A stretch of 64,000 bases of DNA from Cryptomeria japonica. Lineage: Eukaryota > Streptophyta > Pinopsida > Cupressales > Cupressaceae. The notes below the pieces were generated by a model that saw nothing but the letters and a program-made list of their open reading frames with translations, was not told where the DNA came from and ran no database searches. Location of the stretch: NCBI RefSeq assembly GCF_030272615.1, contig NC_081409.1:531525791-531589790 (forward strand), written 5' to 3'. Below are positions 59,163 through 64,000 of this stretch, in pieces (the first letter of the stretch is position 1; every line of letters begins with the position of its first letter). Made by a program: the position numbers and the translations under genes.

Positions 59163-60624
59163 TGAGAGGGAGGGTGAATCAATATTTACACAACTTTGCA
59201 AATACTTCAAAAACACTTCAAAAACTAGTATCGATAACTACTCAAACAGTCCTTCAAACCAGATTTACCAAACTATTACCGGTAGCTACTTAAGTGTTCA
59301 TCATTAAGAAAAAATATTAAAGACATCAAATGAATAACTCAACAATCCATCCACAACATGAACGCATAGTTTTTTTACATGGAAACCCAAATGGGAAAAA
59401 CCACGGTGGGAATTAGCACCCACAAAATATTTGCACTCTTTTGGAATGTGCCCAGCTAAAGGCCTAGCCCGGTTAGGAGCTTTACAATATGTTCGGTTAA
59501 GTGCAGACCTTGTTAGGAGTCACCCGGTGAAGGGATTTACAATATCAACCCTGTTAGGAGCTCTACCCTATTAGGAGTAACCTTGCTCGAGGATTTAGAA
59601 CTCAAGTTAATGAGCCACCCGGTCAAGGGATTTACAAATAAGACTTGTTAAAGTCTACCCAATTAAGGGATTCCAAACTGCTGTAGCTGTTAGGGAACAA
59701 CATGGCAAATGATATGATCACAATACTCCCTTACTTTCTAGTACAGATCCTTTTCAGCTTAATTCTTCTTCTCACATGCAGACTCTTCAATCTGGTTCAA
59801 CACACTCTTCTTCTCAAAACCACCGACACAAAATCTCTTCTTAAACTTGACCTAAATACTCTTTTCAACTAGGTCAGTTACAAAACCCTAGCAACTTACA
59901 AAATACATTGAATTTACATCAAGAACGACAACATAGTCTGCCAAAATACATTGCAGATCATTACAACAAATTTAAAGACAATTTCCACCGTTGAATGATC
60001 ACCACACATCACTGCACATCGATTTGATAAGTAATCAAACCCTTGCCACATTCTGCTAAGCACTTTGCTGTTTCCCAAGAAATCCAATCCTTGTATGCGC
60101 TCAAACATCATCTTATCATTACACATAGTTTTTGACACGTCATCACTAAGTTATGAAGATGATAAGATTCATCGCCAAACCATAAATCATTACCAATATA
60201 CATTCTTCTTCATAGAGTTTATGACAGTCAATCATAACTCACTCAATATACTGAATTGGTTAATGCGGTTTCAATCACAAACTCATGCCAATGTCACAAA
60301 CATATATTCCACACCACAACATCTAACTCTTCACCAATCGTCCATACTGGTATCTTGATCATCGCACTATTCCTACTTACCTTGCTATAAACCGATTTAG
60401 CAGTTTTGCTATCTAATACATTCCTCTATTGGTCAGGATTTACCGGTAGGCCTAGATGACTTATATGACTCAACAAACATAGTTTCCATCAATAACAACA
60501 CAACTAAAGTCATCAAAAAACTTACAACTATATCATCATCATCTAGCCAACAATAATTTTATCAACTTTACCAACTTTACTGGTTATCTTCTCATCTCAT
60601 CGTCAATTATGTTCATTGCCAATA
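59163..60624 (-). repeat. copia-3 3' LTR
   Basis: Starts TGAGAGGGAGGG on the plus strand and ends at TGCCAATA, a mutated form of the TGCCAACA seen in relatives. The reverse of the conserved block, GGGAAAAACCAC, is at 59393-59404. It is followed by repeated units like CACCCGGTGAAGGGATTTAC (about 59455-59690). Confidence 0.85.
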
Positions 60625-60944
60625 ATCTCCCCCTTCGACATTGATGGCAACACCAAGATGTCAACATGCAACACCAAAAGACTCATTATGAAAAACTATC
60701 AGAGTTCCCGTTATGACTGCTGCACTTGTTTTCACTATGCTTCTCCTTCTTTGCTTTTCTTCTCCCCCTTTGAGAACAATGCCAAAGGTGCAAAGTGTCA
60801 TATCTTCTACTGCAAATGATTTCTTCTTCTCTGCTGCTCTTGTTTTCTTCATCTCAGCTGCTCTCCTTGAGGAGTAGCCATTTCTCATCAATTCATAGTG
60901 AAAGATCTTCAATTAGTCCATTGGATTGATGGTTCAATAATATC

Positions 60945-61480
60945 TTAGTTGACCTTTGATAGGGGTATAACCCCTAGCTTTCCTTTGATATATTCAAAGG
61001 TAGCCTTAGGAAATGGCTTAGTGAGTATGTCTGCTAACTGCTCCTTACTTGACACATGTTCCATCTTGACTTTCTTTTCCTGCACCCTTTCTCTCAGAAA
61101 ATGATACTTCAGTTCAATATGCTTTGTTATAGCATGCAATACCGGATTCTTTGAAATACATACTACACTTGTATTATCACAATATATGATCATCGGTTCT
61201 ATCATAGTCTCCTTGAATCCTTCCAATACATGTCTGATCCATATAGCTTGTGTACAATTCATGGATGCAGCCACATACTCTACTTCTGCTATAGACTGAG
61301 AAATGCAACTTTGTTTCTTACTGGTAAAAGATACCAATCTTCCTCCTAAAAAGAATGCACCATTGGTTGTTCTCTTCCGATCATTTACATTACCTTCCCA
61401 ATCAACATCAGTGAATACCTGCAGAGAGAAATTTCCTTTATATGTATATCACAATCCATAATCAATAGTCCCTCTAAGAT
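60945..61480 (-). pseudogene. copia-3 RNase H
   Basis: On the minus strand: RGTIDYGL-stop-YTY (tryptophan codon changed to TGA), VFTDVDWEGNVNDRKRTTNG, FFLGGRLVSFTSKKQ, EYVAASMNCTQAIWI, IIYCDNTSVVCISKNPVLHA and ADILTKPFPKATFEYIK, ending LSKVN at 60945. This is the C-terminal RNase H of a copia polyprotein, with the catalytic Asp residues readable. From 61337 downward the frame is open to the natural stop. Upstream, toward the reverse transcriptase, it degrades at about 61480. Confidence 0.9.
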
Positions 61481-61518
61481 TGATGAATAATGATGAATAG
61501 TAAGTACTCAATAGATAT

Positions 61519-62978
61519 TGAGAGGGGGGGGTGAATCAGTATAGACAAAAACTTCCTTAAACCACCTTGACTGTAAAGACTGCACAAACTGGTAAACAGG
61601 ATCACCGATCTAAAACACAACACTACCGATAAAACACAGTGAGACTGTGAAACACATAAACCGGTAACACTTAGATCTTCACAAAACCTAATCTCTCCTT
61701 TTCACTTCACCCATATGCATAAACAAGTAGTACATCAGAAATATAAAGACCACTGGATCAACATGCATTACCACTTGACAGAAAACACTAATCATCACAT
61801 GAAAAAGCATCACACATGACACACTGATTTTTTCACATGGAAACCCAACTGGGAAAAACCATGGTGGGGATAAATACCCACAAGTTGTTATTTTAACTCT
61901 TCTAAAGTCCGCTCTGTTAGGAGCCTAGTCTGGTTAAGGACTTTACAATAGGTTCTGCTAGGAACCGATCCTGCTAGGGATCACCTGGTTAAGGGATGGC
62001 TAAATACCCGGTTAAAGGTTAGAAACTTGCTAAAGGTTACCTCGCAAGAGGATTTGAAGAACTCAATGAATTTGAGTCACCTTGTTAAAGGATTTACAGA
62101 AAGCCTGTTAAAGCTACCCAATTAAGGGATTTTCCAATTGCTGAAATGGTTAGAAGTCAACAGGTAATACACTGATCTGATAACAACACTCAATGTCAAG
62201 ATAGATCCATTTTAGTTCCTTTACTTCTGCAATCACACTCTGCAGGTATCAACACACTTCTTCAGTTTGGCAAGAATCAAGTATCTCTTCACTTGGATAT
62301 ACACATAATATTTGCCAACAACTTCACAATGCAAATCATCATCCACCTTATAGGAAACAGATAGGTCAGGAGCATAAACCCTAAACCCTAAAGATTTAGG
62401 TTATCAATACAGTCGGTCCAATCCTGACCGTTCAAACACATTGTATTAAATAAAACAGTCTTGAACAGATCTCAAGATGTTCTCCATCATTCGTTCTTTG
62501 CCACTTCTGGAAGTTGATAACCCATCACACGCTCTCCACTGTTTACTGAGTCTTTGCATATTCCCGAGTTAGATAGGATCAATCTTCTTCATGCAAGATG
62601 CTCAAGAAAATCCTTCATGCACACAAGGCTGACATGGCAACATGATTTGATCTTCATTTCAATGCTAACCCGTCACAGGATGTCGTCGGTCGAATCACAT
62701 AGACTTGGAATGCATCAACTAGAAACCCCGATACAAACTTTACATATACTAGTTCACATACCGATTCATTTTCTGCATATACCGGTTCATTCCATCATAC
62801 CAGTTCACACTTCATCATACCGCTTCACTTGTACCATCATATCGGTTTATTTGTATCATCATACCAGTTCACTTGCCAAGTTGCTTACTTCAATATACTG
62901 GTTCATACTTCATCATATTGACATCAATGACAACATACAATATCATCATGTCATCACACTTCTGCACATATGCCAACA
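61519..62978 (-). repeat. copia-4 3' LTR
   Basis: 1,460 bp from TGAGAGGGGGGGG to ATGCCAACA on the plus strand. The reversed conserved block reads GGGAAAAACCAT (61851-61862). Repeated units of the ACCCGGTTAAAGG type occupy about 61905-62135, as in copia-3. Confidence 0.9.
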
Positions 62979-63219
62979 ATCTCCCCCTTTGGCATTGATG
63001 GCAATATACAAAGATATCTCTTTGCTTCACATCTTCTCCCCAATACTGCAGATATCTTCTCTGCTTCACATCTTCTCCCCCTTTGATAACAATGCCAAAG
63101 TGGAGGCACAAACATCCATGTTCCACTATGCTGCTCTTCTTGAGGAGTAGCATCCTTCAACACATCAATCCTAAAAAGATTTGACACTACAATACCTGAC
63201 TGATGTGGAGCACATACCT

Positions 63220-64000
63220 TTAGTTCAGCTCTTGAAGGGGCAACACCCCTAATTCACCTCTTAAATAGGTAAATGTAGTCTTCGGTAGAGGCTTGGTGAA
63301 TATGTCCGCTAACTGCTCCTTACTGAAAACATGTTCCGATACAACCTCTTTGTTCTGAAGTTTCTCCCTCAAGAAATGATACTCGAGCTCGAAGTGCTTG
63401 GTTCTAGCATGCAATACTAGATTCTTGGAAATATTAATTGCAGTTGTGTTGTCACAAAATATGCTCACCAATTTAGATATAGGGACTTTGAAACCACTTA
63501 GTACATGCTTCATCCAAATTGTCTGAGTGCAGTTTATAAATGTTGCTACATATTCTTCTTCTACTGTAGACTGAGAGATACAACTCTGCTTCTTACTTAT
63601 CCATGAGACTAGTCTACCACCAAGAAAGAATGCACCACCGGTTGTTCTTTTCCGCTCGTCCACATTACGAGCCCAATCAACATCTGTAAACACTTTGAGG
63701 TTGAAATCATTACTGTATGGATACCACTATCCATAGTCTATAGTTCCCTTCAAATATCTAAGAATCTACTTGCATGCTATCAAGTGGGATTCTCTTGGAC
63801 TTTTCTGGAAATGTGCAACAATGCCCACTGCATGTGCAATGTCTGGTCTACTGTGTACTACATAGTGCAACTTACCAATCATTGATCAGTTTTCCTACTC
63901 ATTCACCAATGCCGAGTCATCTTCTTTTGACAATTTACAACCGGTCACCATCGGTGTACCAACCGGTTTGCTGTCTTTCATGCCAAAGGTCTTCAACACC
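63220..64000 (-). pseudogene. copia-4 RT end and RNase H
   Basis: From the window edge downward on the minus strand: VLKTFGMKDSKPVGTPMVTG, then stops and shifts between about 63900 and 63700 where SMIGKL and the HSRPDIAHA-like region are expected. An open stretch follows from 63693 with VDWARNVDERKRTTGGAFF, LVSWISKKQSCISQSTVEE, IFCDNTTAINISKNLVLHA and ADIFTKPLPKTTFTYL, ending at 63220. This is the usual C-terminus of a copia polyprotein, better preserved than copia-3. Confidence 0.9.

Larger units (their letters stand above)
59163..61518 (-). mobile_element. Ty1/copia element copia-3 (3' part)
   Basis: A minus-strand copia element. Its 3' LTR comes first on the plus strand (59163-60624), then the purine tract in reverse (60625-60635, ATCTCCCCCTT), then RNase H coding sequence up to about 61480. 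There the sequence meets the LTR of copia-4 at 61519. The rest of the element is either beyond the window on the far side of copia-4 or lost. Confidence 0.85.
61519..64000 (-). mobile_element. Ty1/copia element copia-4 (partial, runs off the window)
   Basis: A minus-strand copia element adjoining or inserted into copia-3 within the stretch linking reverse transcriptase and RNase H. It has a complete 3' LTR (61519-62978), a reversed purine tract ATCTCCCCCTTT (about 62979-62991), RNase H and the end of the reverse transcriptase. The 5' half lies beyond base 64000, so the target duplication (left flank GATAT) cannot be checked. Confidence 0.88.

Overview
The window looks like intergenic DNA from a large-genome seed plant. 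A gymnosperm or conifer is my best guess, with moderate confidence only, based on AT-rich, heavily nested plant-type retroelements and scattered pentatricopeptide-repeat (PPR) gene debris. I find no host gene that looks intact. Almost everything that can be explained is transposable elements (TEs) or decayed gene fragments. Exact target-site duplications (TSDs) and reading frames that rejoin across insertions let the layers be separated.

Layout. 1-1862: a decayed PPR gene followed by a piece of a Gfo/Idh/MocA oxidoreductase. 2184-36658 and beyond: a 5'-truncated Ty3/gypsy chromovirus in three pieces. It holds a solo LTR (4406-5637) and a complete Ty1/copia element, copia-1 (6296-36159). Copia-1 is split by two further insertions: a gag-protease-only LTR element (9269-17093, minus strand) and an L1-type LINE (17448-31852, minus strand). 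The LINE is itself split by a 6.3-kb element of unclear class (20680-27012). The nesting is therefore four deep: chromovirus, copia-1, LINE, 6.3-kb element. 37276-39640 is a TA/CA/TG simple-sequence tract. 42380-43340 is a second decayed PPR gene, on the minus strand. 45081-52120 is a second copia element. 54509-57104 is a terminal-inverted-repeat, foldback-like element with a CT-rich core of about 1.1 kb. 57112-59060 is the probable end of a gypsy 5' LTR with its primer-binding site. 59163-64000 holds two minus-strand copia elements, the second lying inside or against the first.

Most notable result. The LINE carries a third open reading frame (ORF3, 19334-17611) after the RNase H domain of ORF2 and inside the TSD-bounded unit. 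The 6.3-kb element nested in the same LINE carries one long frame (25261-21620) whose N-terminal region appears related to ORF3. Both proteins have the same plan: an alpha-helical N-terminal domain, a charged low-complexity middle and a coiled-coil C-terminus. This suggests a TE-borne accessory protein family shared by unrelated element types.

Other points of interest are repeated GGCGCC stem-loops in the LTRs and leader of the gag-only element; a G-box palindrome and a 279-bp tandem duplication upstream of the 6.3-kb element's frame; and a strong excess of stop codons explainable by C-to-T changes, as expected for methylated TEs. All similarity statements come from reading the translations by eye; no database search was run.
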